From: a virus
Virus record (IMG/VR): IMGVR_UViG_3300050821_003742
Coordinates: 1-64,000 of that record
Length of the DNA stretch: 64,000 nucleotides
Strand: one strand, 5' to 3'
Part shown: in pieces, positions 1 to 11,000 of the stretch
Layout of the letters: each line of letters starts with the position of its first letter
Position numbering within the stretch: position 1 is the first letter of the stretch
Notes under the pieces: model-generated
Told to the model about the DNA's origin: nothing
Databases searched by the model: none
What the model saw: the letters and a program-made list of their open reading frames with translations, nothing else
Translations under genes and position numbers: made by a program

Positions 1-434
1 CCATACCGGTTGCCAACAACATCATTACCGTTGATGGAAGTCAGATTACTACCCTTGCTCAGGCGCTTTCTCTGTGCCCATCAACCGGATGCACTGTGGA
101 CATGCGTGGTAATGCTTCGGCCCTAAGTTTAGGAACCATAGATGTTGGTAACAACGGAAAAGCTCTTACATTGCTACTTGGACCTTTTAGCTACACTGCT
201 ACGCAGATTGTTCTCCGCACGGGAACTAAGATATTTGGTATGGGTGCCACAACAGGTACAACACTGGGAACGAGTATAACCGCTACAAGTACCACTAATC
301 CCCTAATTATTTCTTGTACTTCTTGTTCGACTGACCAACCTTCTGCTCATGTTGAATTGAAGGATATCAATCTATTCGGGGCTTCTAACGGTTCCAATAC
401 CAGCGACGGTATTTTCTTCGACTCTTCGGTATCG
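1..434 (+). repeat. Diverged direct repeat, copy 1 (partner 63567-64000)
   Basis: Aligns without a single indel to 63567-64000 (offset 63566). I count about 42 substitutions in 434 bases (about 90% identity). All are synonymous except one codon, where Thr becomes Val. The last 45 bases or so are identical. It is either genome-end redundancy with strain variation or a paralogous tail-spike copy. Confidence 0.9.
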
Positions 435-1505
435 ACCAGTGGACTTGGCGGTGTTTGGTACTCACTTTTTACCGATGTCAACATTTTCAAGTTTGGAGGA
501 GTAGGTATTCACTTAAAGGGTCCTTCTACCGCAGGGCATAACGGCGACAATCAGTGGATTACATTCATCAATACCAACGTATTCAGGACTCAAAATGGTG
601 GCAATGCCATGCGTATTGAGGGCACTAATAACTTCGTTACCTTTATCAACGGTGAACTGGATGGATACTTGGGAAATGGTGGCATAGATCCATCGGCTAC
701 GCCGAACATATTCATCGGCGGTGGTCCGGGAACTGCAAGTGCGGGAGCGCCATACATCATAGATTTCATTGACACCGCCATACAGGGTTCCAACGTGCTG
801 GTACAGATTGACGGTGGATACAGCATTAAGTTCGATCATTGCCACCATGAACAAGCAAATGGCGTGTTTCATATTACTCAAAATCAGAACGGCTCCGTTG
901 TTCCCACCGTGGGACTTCTCATTGACGGTGAATCGTTCAACGGAAACGTAGGACTCAACTCCGGTAACGGATATATTATGCAGTTGGATTCCGGAGTTAC
1001 CGCTACTAACGTAGCTCTAAGGAATTCCGTATATGTTACGGCCAGCGCTGCTCCAGATCATTGGATAGTGAACAATGCTACGGATACCTCTGGACTGGAC
1101 TTCTCCAACAATAGTTATGGTGGCTCAGCTGGAGCCGGAGCCGCTGGTACATATATTGCGGTTGACGGAGCGCTTCAAGCTTCTGCCAACGTATCATTTA
1201 CAAGCATGGGAACAGGCGCATCTGTTACATCTATAAAGGGAACCGACAAAGCATTTACACTTGTTTTCTCAACTGGTACGGGATCTCCGTCCAATGGCGG
1301 AGGTATTACAATCAACTTTGCCAGCAATTTCAGCTTTCCTCCGGTATGCATGGCCAATAGGGCCGATTCACAGGCGCAGCAATTCAATTACATCTACAAT
1401 CTTCCTGGATCAAATACCAGTGCTACGTTTACAACTAGCGGGACTGCTCCGTCCGCTAGTACTTCCTATGCAATGAGTGTTATCTGCGTGGGTAAGCCCA
1501 ACTAA
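1..1505 (+). CDS. Tail spike / beta-helix protein, 3' part (5' end outside window)
   Basis: Open from base 1 in the frame that stops with TAA at 1503-1505, so the start lies upstream of the window. The visible product is rich in Gly, Ser, Thr and Asn with short alternating beta strands, typical of right-handed beta-helix tail spikes that bind or cut surface glycans. No catalytic residues can be assigned. Bases 1-434 match the end of the window (63567-64000) in the same codon phase. If the genome is circular this is the C-terminal two thirds of the gene starting at 62852, giving about 739 residues. The methionine at 96 is an internal codon, not a convincing start. Confidence 0.75.
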   Translation, partial: IPVANNIITVDGSQITTLAQALSLCPSTGCTVDMRGNASALSLGTIDVGNNGKALTLLLGPFSYTATQIVLRTGTKIFGMGATTGTTLGTSITATSTTNPLIISCTSCSTDQPSAHVELKDINLFGASNGSNTSDGIFFDSSVSTSGLGGVWYSLFTDVNIFKFGGVGIHLKGPSTAGHNGDNQWITFINTNVFRTQNGGNAMRIEGTNNFVTFINGELDGYLGNGGIDPSATPNIFIGGGPGTASAGAPYIIDFIDTAIQGSNVLVQIDGGYSIKFDHCHHEQANGVFHITQNQNGSVVPTVGLLIDGESFNGNVGLNSGNGYIMQLDSGVTATNVALRNSVYVTASAAPDHWIVNNATDTSGLDFSNNSYGGSAGAGAAGTYIAVDGALQASANVSFTSMGTGASVTSIKGTDKAFTLVFSTGTGSPSNGGGITINFASNFSFPPVCMANRADSQAQQFNYIYNLPGSNTSATFTTSGTAPSASTSYAMSVICVGKPN

Positions 1506-1506
1506 C

Positions 1507-2196
1507 ATGGCTCCACGTCAACAATTCACCCTGACGCAGATACAGGGGATGTTCTACGACCGCGTTCAGCGGTCTCCATTCTTTGCAAATAGCGAAGTTA
1601 CGGGATTCATAAACGAAGCCTTGCGTGTTTGGTCGTGTCTAACGGGATACTGGAAACAGCGCATTGTGATGACCACATTGCCATCGTTGCCGTACTACAG
1701 CCTTGCTGGATTCCTGTCTTCCGGTATGCACATAGAGTGGAACTCCAAACCACTAGATCAATCCAGCGTGACTAACTGGGATAAGGGATACCCGTTGTGG
1801 GAAGGACAACCCGGCACACCGCTAGAGTGGGCGCCCATAGGTATCAGCCTAATCGGCATTCGTCCCGCAGACATTGCTGGTGGAAATTCACTGGTAATTG
1901 ACGGCCTAACAGTGGCTCCAACGCTATCGGCTCCGGGAAGTTTCATAGATATCGGTGCCGAGGAACTTAGCAGTTTGCTAAGTTACTGCCAGTACCTAGC
2001 GGCATTCAAGGAAGGTGGTGCGGAATTCGAAGCTGCCATACCGCTCTATCAAGGATTCCTCAAGGCAGCTTCGGTAAAGAACGAGAAACTATTGGCATCT
2101 GCTGTATTCAGGAAGGCCATGGGCATGGATACAGACCTTGCGGGACAACGTCCAAGGCGTACTAAGTCTCAATTACAGCCTGTAGGAGAGCGATGA
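1507..2196 (+). CDS. gp4-like neck / head-to-tail adaptor protein, paralogue 1
   Basis: 229 residues, starting at the ATG one base after the spike stop codon; an in-frame upstream Met at 1477 would overlap the spike and is less likely. The N-terminal half is helical, with a pattern (FTLTQIQGMFYDRV, then FINEALRVW) typical of phage neck proteins that sit under the portal, like P22 gp4. The C-terminal half includes a beta-rich segment. Two other window proteins (15255-15953 and 61350-62594) have the same general build and position next to tail genes. Its stop overlaps the next start (ATGA), implying translational coupling. Family assignment is by pattern only. Confidence 0.5.
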   Translation: MAPRQQFTLTQIQGMFYDRVQRSPFFANSEVTGFINEALRVWSCLTGYWKQRIVMTTLPSLPYYSLAGFLSSGMHIEWNSKPLDQSSVTNWDKGYPLWEGQPGTPLEWAPIGISLIGIRPADIAGGNSLVIDGLTVAPTLSAPGSFIDIGAEELSSLLSYCQYLAAFKEGGAEFEAAIPLYQGFLKAASVKNEKLLASAVFRKAMGMDTDLAGQRPRRTKSQLQPVGER

Positions 2197-5100
2197 TGAA
2201 AAGACTTTTTACACTGTTACTTCTTGCCAGCGCGGCATTCGCTCAAGACTACACGACCACACCCAACCTCGGCTTGAAGCTGCCCAAGCAGGGATCAACC
2301 AACTGGGGTCCGTATGTTAACCAGGACTTTACCACCCTTGATGCTGCCGTAGGTCAATTCAAGGGTGGATTCGTCACCGTACCGTTCAGTGCTACACCGG
2401 TATTTAATCTTACTCTTGGTAATACGTTTCAGCTTACGCTTAGTGGCAATGTAACTTCATCTACGGTGAATCAGCCCGGTATCACTGCCGGTCAACTTCT
2501 ATATTTAATCGTATGCCAAGACGGTTCCGGAAACAGAATCTTTACATTTCCGGCAAGCTTCCTGGCACCACTTCCATCGGTTACGGTGGTAGGTAATCAG
2601 TGTACTGCCACAACTTGGATATGGAGTGCACCTCTAGCCAAGTGGGTATCTACCGGCGCCGGAGGAGGAGGTGGCGGAGGAGGCGGTGGAAACCCGGGCG
2701 CTCCCAATCTGTCATTGCAATACAACAACGGTGGAGTACTTGGTGGAAGCAATATTCTATTTACCTCTCCTGGAACCTATAGTTCAACAATAGATACTTC
2801 AATTTCACTTCTTTCATCTGACAGCTTGAATTCCATTTCTTTATCTGCGGATTCAAATATTCCAGCAACTCCGGGTGGGGCAGCATTTATTAGATCAAAT
2901 GTTTCTGCGGCGCCATCAGCTTATAGCTTCGTATCCGCTACGGCAATTGGGGGAACTCAAACGGGTGGCAATTGCTATGGTGGAGGAGCAGGAAGCCCTC
3001 CATGTGCCGTTGGTGGATTCTTTAATGTTGGCGATCTTGCCGGAGATACAAATAATGGTCAGGACGCAGTAGGTGCAGATGTAAGTCTTACGATGAGTAA
3101 AACATCGGGGAGCATGAACAACGTATCTGGAGTTGCCATACTTACTCCAAGGAATGCTCTGGGCGGTTCAATTGCCGAAACTGCCACTAATCTATGGGGA
3201 GTAAAGATTCAAGACCTTGGTGGATTTGGCACTACAGATCAAGCGGCCATAAAGATTGATTCACAAACCGCTGGTTCCGGTACAAGCTATGCAATAGAAG
3301 CCTCGTCTGGTTCCGGGCTTAGCTTACTCAACGATGGTGTTCAGTCTAGCTTCTTTAGGAAGGGTGCGGCAACTCCTGCGGCGGCAACCGGCGATGTTCG
3401 CTTGCCCAACAATGAGAGTGTATGTTGGCGCAACTTTGGAGGGTCCGGAGACAATTGTATTACCAGCAACGCTTCGGACCTATTCAATTTCTCAACCGGT
3501 ATCACCGGAACTGGAAGCACGGGAACCCTTACACTGGGCACTGGTGCCACAAACACTGCCAACACATGGACCGCTAACCAGACTCTTTCCAATGGTACTG
3601 AGTTGCGCTTTATCTCGTCTGACTTATCTCACTATGCCGGATTCAAAGGCGGGGCCAGCGTAAGTAACTTAGTATGGTTATTCCCAACCACCGACTCTAG
3701 TGGTACACAATGCTTGGCATCTAACGGTTCCTTACAGTTGTCGTGGTCCGCGTGCTCTGCTGGTACGGGCACACCTGGTGGCGCAACTACCAACGTTCAG
3801 TACAACAACTCTGGCTCATTCGCCGGTTCTGGTAACTTCACATTCGATGGTACAGGACTAGTGGGCATAGGTCTGGCCAACACTACCCTAGGAAAACTTA
3901 AGCTTTTCGGTTCAACCAGCGGCGATGTAACCATTCAGCCGCAAGCGGTGGCGGGCACGGCCACGGTACTTACTGCTCCCAATACCACCGGTACGATTGC
4001 AGATGGAGCCAGCGTTCCGCTAGTTCTCTCAGTTACCACGGGTAACCTGACTTGTCCTACCTGTACCACCAATGCTGCAGCTCTTACTGCCAATCGAATC
4101 GTTCTTGGTGGCGGGGCTCAGGCTACCACCGTACTTGGTTCTCTAGGAACTACTACTACCTTGTTGCATGGTAATGCCGCTGGAGCACCAACTTTCGGTG
4201 CCGTAGGTCTTACTACCGACGTAACCGGTGTATTACCAGTGGCCAATGGTGGTACGTCTGGAGCTACGGCTGCGGCAGGATTCGACGCCTTGGCGCCAAC
4301 TACGACACAGGGTGATTTGATTATTCGCGGTGCCAGTTCAAACGTTAGGCTACCAATCGGAGCCATTGGAACCTGCTTAGTATCCAATGGAACAACGGCT
4401 GCATATGGATCTTGCGCATCTGGCACAGTTGGTGGTTCTGCTACTGCGGGACAAGGAACATTCTGGACTGGAACGGGAACCATTGGAGGCAGTTCCAACT
4501 GGCTGTATTCCTCTTCAAGCGGTCACAGTACGATTCAAGGTGCCAACAACACTGACTTGTTTTACGGACAGCGCTTTACCGACTCCGCACCAACCGGTAA
4601 CCTATTTCACTTCCAGAATGCCGCTGCCAATGCTGATGTTGCCAAGCTTGACGTTAATGGCAATCTTACCATTTCCTCTGTGACTTTTAATGGTGCAGGT
4701 GCCGCCGGGGCGATTAATCTATTACAGGGTACGACGCCAGCATTGATAGCCAATACCGTACAGTTAGTTGCTCCAACAAGCGTTGCGGCTGGCGGTATCC
4801 AGTATCTATACCCCGGCACGCCTGCCAGTGGATTCATTCGCTGGACCAATCTTACTGGCACAGAAACTGGAGCTCTTACAACTGCCTCGGGTACAGGCGC
4901 ATGCGTTGTAGGAACCTATGTAACAACACTCAATGACAATGCGGTTCCAACATGTTCTCCACTGGTTGCAGGAGGATTCAGTTCCCAGGCTGCAAATACC
5001 TTTGTTGCAGCTCCCAGTGGTGTTGCCGGACTTCCTACGTTTAGAACGATTGTTAACGCCGATCTTCCGGCCATTGTATTGACCAGCGGAGTTACTGGAA

Positions 5101-6761
5101 CGCTTCCAATTGCCAATGGAGGAACAAACGCAACCACGGCATCTGCGGCGTTCAATAATCTATCTCCAATGACTGCTGCAGGAAGTTTGATTTACGGTGG
5201 TACCAGTGGTGCTGGAACTGAATTGGTTGCCGGTACAGCCAACCAGGTACTACATAGTGGTACTACTCCATCGTGGGGTGCGGTAGCATTGGCCACACAG
5301 GTTAGTGGTACGCTGCCAATTGCCAATGGTGGTACCGGGCAGACTACCGCAGGAGCGGCATTTAATGCGTTAGCCCCTGCAGCCTCGGCCAATGCGGTAT
5401 TGTATGCCACGGGAAGTAACACTTGGGGACAGTTGCCGGCGGGTAATGGATGCTTACAAGAAGTTAGTTCCGGCACTCCAACGTGGGGTACTTGCGGAGG
5501 TGCCGGAGGAGCTAACTGGGATACTATCGGAAATCCTGGAAGCGATTTGTCACTTTTAATGGGCACTAATAACACCCTATTTACATGGGGTGTGATGGTA
5601 AGCGCAAGGAATGCATTTGAAATGGTAGACGGTGCATCTACGAGTACTGGAAGCTTGCTTAGCCTGCATACCGGCGCTACGTCAACAATGAAACCTTTAA
5701 CAGTTACTGCCAAGGGTACGGCTAACGGTGTTCAGATGAGCAACGTTGGAAGTTTGGGAGTAATAGGTACCGGCCATATCGTAGCCGATCAACTATCAAG
5801 GACAATTACAACCACTACGCCATTGACTATCGGTGGCGGAGCAAGTGCCGATCTTACCGCAGACCGTACACTGGCATGTTCTACTTGCGTAACCAGTTCT
5901 TCGGCATTGTCTAACGGCGCTATCGTTCTTGGTTCCGGTGGAGGTCAGGGTTCTGCAACTGATGCAAATATTACAAGTACAGGAGCTGGAGTATTAACCA
6001 TTGCCAATACGGCTACGAACACAGTTCCTCTTACGGTCAATGCTCCAACTGCGCAGACCAGTGATTTGTTAGATTTGAAAGTCAATGGCACCAGGCAATT
6101 TTATGTAACCAATACCGGAGGATTTGTTGGACTTGGTAACTCGGTCCTTGGTGGAACATTGAACGTAGGCACTAACGGTGGCACGGGTGGTGCCTTAACT
6201 CTTAATGGCGCTACCAGCGGTGCTTGCACCATCAACGTTGCTTCTACTGGTGGCCTGGGCCTTGGCATGTGCGGGACTAGCGTTACGCCGGCTAACCTTG
6301 TTGTGGCATCTTCTCCCGGAGCAGGTATCGCTCACTTTGCCGGAAGTACGCAGACGGTTACATCGTCTTCCATCGTGGCAGCCGACATAACCAGTGGAAC
6401 CATTACTGGTACGCAGATTGCTTCCTCGGTTGCGTTAGCTGGAACACCTACAGTTACCGCTGGATCAATAACCGGAACAGTTGCCAGCGGTACATCGGCA
6501 ATGGGGACTGCATCAATTTCTTCCGGTGCTTGTGCCACCGTAGTTACCACATCTGCCACTGGAACAGCGACTACGGATGTGATTCAATATACTCCCAACG
6601 CTGATCCTACGGTACTAAATGGATACGGAGTTTCATCTACCGGGTCACTCTACATCTGGGCATATCCTACCGCCAACAACGTAAATTTCAAGGTATGCAA
6701 TAACACCGCAAATCCGATTACTCCATCGGCATTGACACTAAATTGGAGGGTTGTACGGTAA
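2193..6761 (+). CDS. Giant tail fibre with Sec-type signal peptide and ANGGT repeats
   Basis: 1522 residues. The N-terminus is a classical signal peptide: MMKR, a hydrophobic core, then cleavage after AFA-Q near residue 18. It is followed by a compact domain of about 120 residues and a poly-glycine linker (about residues 155-168). A long shaft follows, rich in Gly/Thr/Asn, with phage-fibre repeats of the type LP-I/V-ANGGT (near residues 683, 972 and 1041) and QYNN units. Such shafts form trimeric fibres for receptor binding. The start is ATG at 2193 (or 2196), preceded by AGGAGAG. The export signal on a fibre gene is odd, because phage fibres normally assemble in the cytoplasm. Confidence 0.85.
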   Translation: MMKRLFTLLLLASAAFAQDYTTTPNLGLKLPKQGSTNWGPYVNQDFTTLDAAVGQFKGGFVTVPFSATPVFNLTLGNTFQLTLSGNVTSSTVNQPGITAGQLLYLIVCQDGSGNRIFTFPASFLAPLPSVTVVGNQCTATTWIWSAPLAKWVSTGAGGGGGGGGGGNPGAPNLSLQYNNGGVLGGSNILFTSPGTYSSTIDTSISLLSSDSLNSISLSADSNIPATPGGAAFIRSNVSAAPSAYSFVSATAIGGTQTGGNCYGGGAGSPPCAVGGFFNVGDLAGDTNNGQDAVGADVSLTMSKTSGSMNNVSGVAILTPRNALGGSIAETATNLWGVKIQDLGGFGTTDQAAIKIDSQTAGSGTSYAIEASSGSGLSLLNDGVQSSFFRKGAATPAAATGDVRLPNNESVCWRNFGGSGDNCITSNASDLFNFSTGITGTGSTGTLTLGTGATNTANTWTANQTLSNGTELRFISSDLSHYAGFKGGASVSNLVWLFPTTDSSGTQCLASNGSLQLSWSACSAGTGTPGGATTNVQYNNSGSFAGSGNFTFDGTGLVGIGLANTTLGKLKLFGSTSGDVTIQPQAVAGTATVLTAPNTTGTIADGASVPLVLSVTTGNLTCPTCTTNAAALTANRIVLGGGAQATTVLGSLGTTTTLLHGNAAGAPTFGAVGLTTDVTGVLPVANGGTSGATAAAGFDALAPTTTQGDLIIRGASSNVRLPIGAIGTCLVSNGTTAAYGSCASGTVGGSATAGQGTFWTGTGTIGGSSNWLYSSSSGHSTIQGANNTDLFYGQRFTDSAPTGNLFHFQNAAANADVAKLDVNGNLTISSVTFNGAGAAGAINLLQGTTPALIANTVQLVAPTSVAAGGIQYLYPGTPASGFIRWTNLTGTETGALTTASGTGACVVGTYVTTLNDNAVPTCSPLVAGGFSSQAANTFVAAPSGVAGLPTFRTIVNADLPAIVLTSGVTGTLPIANGGTNATTASAAFNNLSPMTAAGSLIYGGTSGAGTELVAGTANQVLHSGTTPSWGAVALATQVSGTLPIANGGTGQTTAGAAFNALAPAASANAVLYATGSNTWGQLPAGNGCLQEVSSGTPTWGTCGGAGGANWDTIGNPGSDLSLLMGTNNTLFTWGVMVSARNAFEMVDGASTSTGSLLSLHTGATSTMKPLTVTAKGTANGVQMSNVGSLGVIGTGHIVADQLSRTITTTTPLTIGGGASADLTADRTLACSTCVTSSSALSNGAIVLGSGGGQGSATDANITSTGAGVLTIANTATNTVPLTVNAPTAQTSDLLDLKVNGTRQFYVTNTGGFVGLGNSVLGGTLNVGTNGGTGGALTLNGATSGACTINVASTGGLGLGMCGTSVTPANLVVASSPGAGIAHFAGSTQTVTSSSIVAADITSGTITGTQIASSVALAGTPTVTAGSITGTVASGTSAMGTASISSGACATVVTTSATGTATTDVIQYTPNADPTVLNGYGVSSTGSLYIWAYPTANNVNFKVCNNTANPITPSALTLNWRVVR

Positions 6762-8068
6762 TGATTAGGTTTCTTTCTCTGCTGTTCATCTTATCTCCAG
6801 CATTTGCGCAGATGCCTATGGGCGGAGTTACCAGTAGCGCATGCGGTCCGGTGACTAGCGGACATGTGTACAACACTACGTTTCCCCTTACCGAAGTTCC
6901 AATTTCAGAATGCGGTAACTGGACGAATGGCGGCGCATTCGGCTGGAACAACGTTAACACTACAACCAATCTGGCTTACGGAACACAGTCTGGGGCAAGT
7001 AACGATTTCAAGGATTCCACCGCACTGCTTGGTGGGACATGGGGAAACGACCAACAAGTTTCTTTTATCATCAAGAATGGCAATCCGGGAACATCACAAC
7101 AGGAAATAGAAGCGAGGTTAAGAAGCCATCTGGCATCTAATAGTTCAACTGGGTATGAAGCTGATTTCATCATAAGTCCAGCCGCTAGTTGTGGTGCTCA
7201 AAATGTCCGTTGGAATGGAGCAGTGGGTAATTTCACGGTTCTTGGTAATCAACCGATGACCTGTCCAGTAACCGGGGATACGTTCACCACCACAATGATT
7301 GGTACAACGATGAAGCTGTATTCTAATGGTCTGCTATTAGTAACCAGTACTGACGCTACCTACGCTTCTGGCCAACCAGGGATGGGGCAGTATTTTTTCG
7401 GTACTGGAGCAACTGGAACGGACTTTGGTCAGAGTTCGATGCGTTTCACAGATAAGCCGTTACATTCGGTAGCGCATACTTCGAAAGATAATACCTCTAC
7501 GGCGGTTGCACTTACAGCCATTAATACAACCGGAGCTACGGAGATTGTAGTGGTGGTGTTTTGGAATTCAACCACTAGAACAGTTACCTGTACTGGCAGT
7601 ACATCCGGGGCTTTGTCCGCCATTACCGGCCCTACCACGATTACTGGATTGTCTAACTACCGCATGGAGATATTTCACAAGGACAATCCCACAACGGGAG
7701 CATCAGACGCTATCACCTGTACGCTATCAGGTTCTGGAAACATAGATATCGGGGCTGCCGCTAGTGCGATTATGGGGGTTTCTGCTGTCGATCAAGCCCC
7801 GGCTATTCATGTCGCTACGGCTGCTACGGCTGCTGCTACGACAACCTCGACAACTACAGCGGTTGATGAGTACTTGATAGGCGCATGCGTTCTCGGGGGC
7901 AATTTGACATTAGGTAGTCAAACTACCCAATTCAGCTTGCTAGAGAATACCAACTTCGGTGGGAATGCTTTCTATGATGGCATCTCTGTTAAGTTGCAGA
8001 CCATTGCATTTAGCGTAAGTCAAGGTGCGTCAAATCCATACGGTTGCTGGGCTGGAACATTCAAGTGA
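6761..8068 (+). CDS. Secreted-type lectin-like virion or envelope protein
   Basis: 435 residues. The start is the ATG overlapping the previous stop (TAATG); an upstream Met at 6743 would add a non-signal extension. It begins with a signal peptide (MIRFLSLLFILSPAFA-Q). Residues about 30-230 form a concanavalin/LamG-like beta sandwich. This domain contains NTTFPLTEVPISECGNW, closely matching the N-terminal domain of the next gene. The rest (about 245-435) looks like an immunoglobulin-like beta domain found in phage tail proteins. A role in glycan binding is inferred. It is coupled to the neighbours by one-base overlaps on both sides. Confidence 0.7.
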   Translation: MIRFLSLLFILSPAFAQMPMGGVTSSACGPVTSGHVYNTTFPLTEVPISECGNWTNGGAFGWNNVNTTTNLAYGTQSGASNDFKDSTALLGGTWGNDQQVSFIIKNGNPGTSQQEIEARLRSHLASNSSTGYEADFIISPAASCGAQNVRWNGAVGNFTVLGNQPMTCPVTGDTFTTTMIGTTMKLYSNGLLLVTSTDATYASGQPGMGQYFFGTGATGTDFGQSSMRFTDKPLHSVAHTSKDNTSTAVALTAINTTGATEIVVVVFWNSTTRTVTCTGSTSGALSAITGPTTITGLSNYRMEIFHKDNPTTGASDAITCTLSGSGNIDIGAAASAIMGVSAVDQAPAIHVATAATAAATTTSTTTAVDEYLIGACVLGGNLTLGSQTTQFSLLENTNFGGNAFYDGISVKLQTIAFSVSQGASNPYGCWAGTFK

Positions 8069-11000
8069 TGAAGCGCCTCCTATTGCTCTTGTTTCTTTCT
8101 CCGCTAGGGCTTCTGGCGCAGGTTCCTACGCCGAATACCAACTATCAGACGAACTTTCCACTCACGCAGAATCCAATCTCCGAAGGCGGTAACTGGCTGA
8201 ACGGCAACACGAACGGCGGCGGTAAGTGGGGCAACGTACAGACTACGCCAGGAATGGTATTTGGGACGGTAGAGAGCGCTGGATGCCCTGGAACGGCTAC
8301 GCTTTGTAACGACAACACTGCAGTCCTTACAGGTACTTGGCAATCGACCCAGATGGCCATGGCTACGGTTAGGATTGCCAATAGTAGTGGCCTTACTTCT
8401 GGTGCGCATGAGGTAGAACTACGACTACGAAGCACCATCAACGCTACCGGTGGTGGAACAAACTCAGGATATGAGATCAATTGTTCAGTGAACACTGGTA
8501 ATCCCTACGTTCAAATCGTTCGATGGAATGGGGCGTTAGGTAGTTTTTCTTTACTTAACTCCCAGAGTCCAGGCTCTGCATGCGCGAATGGTGACGTGCT
8601 AGCAGCTACTGCCATAGGATCGACTATCAGCGTATATAAATCCTCCGGTGGAGGATCTCTTGCATTAATTTTTAGCGTTACAGATTCAACGTTCAGCGGC
8701 GGATCTCCAGGCGTAGGATTCTTCAACAACAACGACACAAATCAAAGTTTCTTCGGCTTCTCGAACTTCACCGCATGGGATGGGCCCGCTGCTGCGCAGA
8801 TGATTCTTCCAGCCACATGTAGCCAAGCCAACGTGTCATCGGCGCTAACAAGCATCGCCAATGATGGCAGCGTGGTGCTAATTCCCCCTGGTACTTGTTT
8901 GTGGGCTTCAGGGATTAACTATACGCAGACTAAGACGTTCGTGCTCGCGGGAGCTGGGGCAATTTCAGGCGATGGCAGCGGAAGTAACACCAGTGGAACG
9001 GGCTTCGACAATACCATTATTCAAGACGGCGCTGGCGGCAATAATGTTCTGACGTTTACGTTCATTAACGGGAAGTCCTCTAGGATAACAGGATTCGCAC
9101 TAGCCGAAGGGTCCGGAGGAGCAACTAAGAATGGCGCACAACTCCAACTAGGAGGCTCGTCCGTATCGACCCGTCTTGACCATATGCACTTTAATCAGCT
9201 TCATGGCGGGTCCGTGGTTCAAGTAGAAGGATGCGTATATGGAGTTGGGGATCATAACCAGTTCGATGCCATCCTTTCTGAAACAGCCTTTAGCTTTAGG
9301 TATCACCACGGCAACTGTAATGGGGACACAACCAACAACGGAAATGGTACTTGGGCCGCTGCCGATCTCTGGGGGAGCAGTTCATTCTTCTATACCGAGA
9401 ATAACAACTTTCAAATGTTGCCGTTGAATGCGTCCGCTGGCGCTCATAACTTCGACTTTGATTGTGGCCGTGGTGGTCGTTTCGTGTTCCGCTATAACTA
9501 CAGCGGGTTCCGCATGATAACGCAAACCCACTTCGATCCCGGAGGAAGCCCCAACGTTCCCATTCGCCCTTGCCGCGCTCACGAAGAGTACAACAATATC
9601 TTTGCTTGGAGCACCAGTCCAAGTACAGACAGCGGGGGAATGCTTGAAGATAACGAGTCTGGCGCAGGATTGTTTTACAGCAACACTATCAGTGCGCTGA
9701 CCACTGTACAAAGGGTGCAGATAACTCGCCAGAATAATGCTACGTATACATGGGCAGCGCCTCCAAACGGATGGGGCTACTGTGGTACTGCTAACGGACC
9801 AAGCAATTGGGATGAAAATACGGGCAGCACGGGATACAGATGCTTGGATCAAGTGGGAGCGGGGCAGGGCGATCTCCTAACCAATACTGCTCCAAACAAC
9901 AACCCCACAACGAATAGCACTACGGGATGCGTTTCAAGCCAATCATGTGCATGGCCACGGGAAGCACTTTCCCCTTGGTATGTGTGGAATAACGCATTTT
10001 CCCCGGTACCAAATGCTACGAATCATTTATGGGCTGATTTCAATTCCCCCACTCCAGTTGTGGAAAACAGGGATTATTATCTCAGCCTTCCCAATGTCAA
10101 TGAACCAGGAACGTTTACGGGCGCAACCGGAATGGGCTGCGGACCTACCGCAGCGGGACTTTGCACTACGCCCGTAGCGCGTCCCGCCACTTGCACGGCG
10201 GGGCCGACGACGAACAGCCCGTACAACACACCAGGCTCGCCAGGGGTCGGCTACTGGGACAACAGCACAACTCCGGGCAAACTGTACGTCTGCACGGCCA
10301 CGAACACTTGGACCCCGTACTACACGCCGTACACTTACCCACATCCTTTGGTTGGCGGGGCAGCTCCTACCATAGTTATTCCAACGGTAACAACAACAAC
10401 GGCTACGAGTATAACGACTACAACGGCATCTTCTGGCGGAACGGTGACATCCAATGGAGGAGACCCTAACGGAATTTCCTCCGAGGGTGTATGCTACGCA
10501 ACAACGGCGAATCCAACTTCGCCCTGTACTTCGAACGGTACAGCAAGTCCATTTACCAGTTCCATATCTGGATTGACAACCAACACCCTATATCACTACA
10601 GGGCTTTTGCAGCTAATACTGCAGGTACTGGATTTGGAAGTGATCTTACATTCACCACACTAAGCAATGGAGCAGTTCCTCCTTCGTTCAGTCCGGCGCC
10701 AGGAACATATACAACCCCACAGAACGTAGTGCTTACAACAACTACTCCCGGGGCGCAGATCATCTATACCATGGATGGTGACGTTCCAACGTCTACCAAT
10801 GGAGCGTTCTATTCCAGCTACGGACCCATAGTTGTTTCGTTTACCGATACGATCAAGGCATATACTACTGCTCCCGGATTCGTGGATAGTCCGGTTGTTA
10901 CCGCAACATACACGATTAATCCCGGTCCCGGACCTCAGCAGAACTACACGGTTCGTACCGATAAGAACGGTGCAGCTCCGGAAGATTGGACAACAATACC

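Noticed and set aside
513-881. Antisense ORF inside the tail spike and many similar ones inside fibre genes
   Set aside because: Shadows created by low-complexity Thr/Gly/Asn coding sequence; no ribosome sites or recognisable products.
7786-7860. Short GCTACGGCT-type tandem repeat
   Set aside because: Encodes an Ala/Thr linker in frame; ordinary low-complexity coding sequence, not an independent repeat element.
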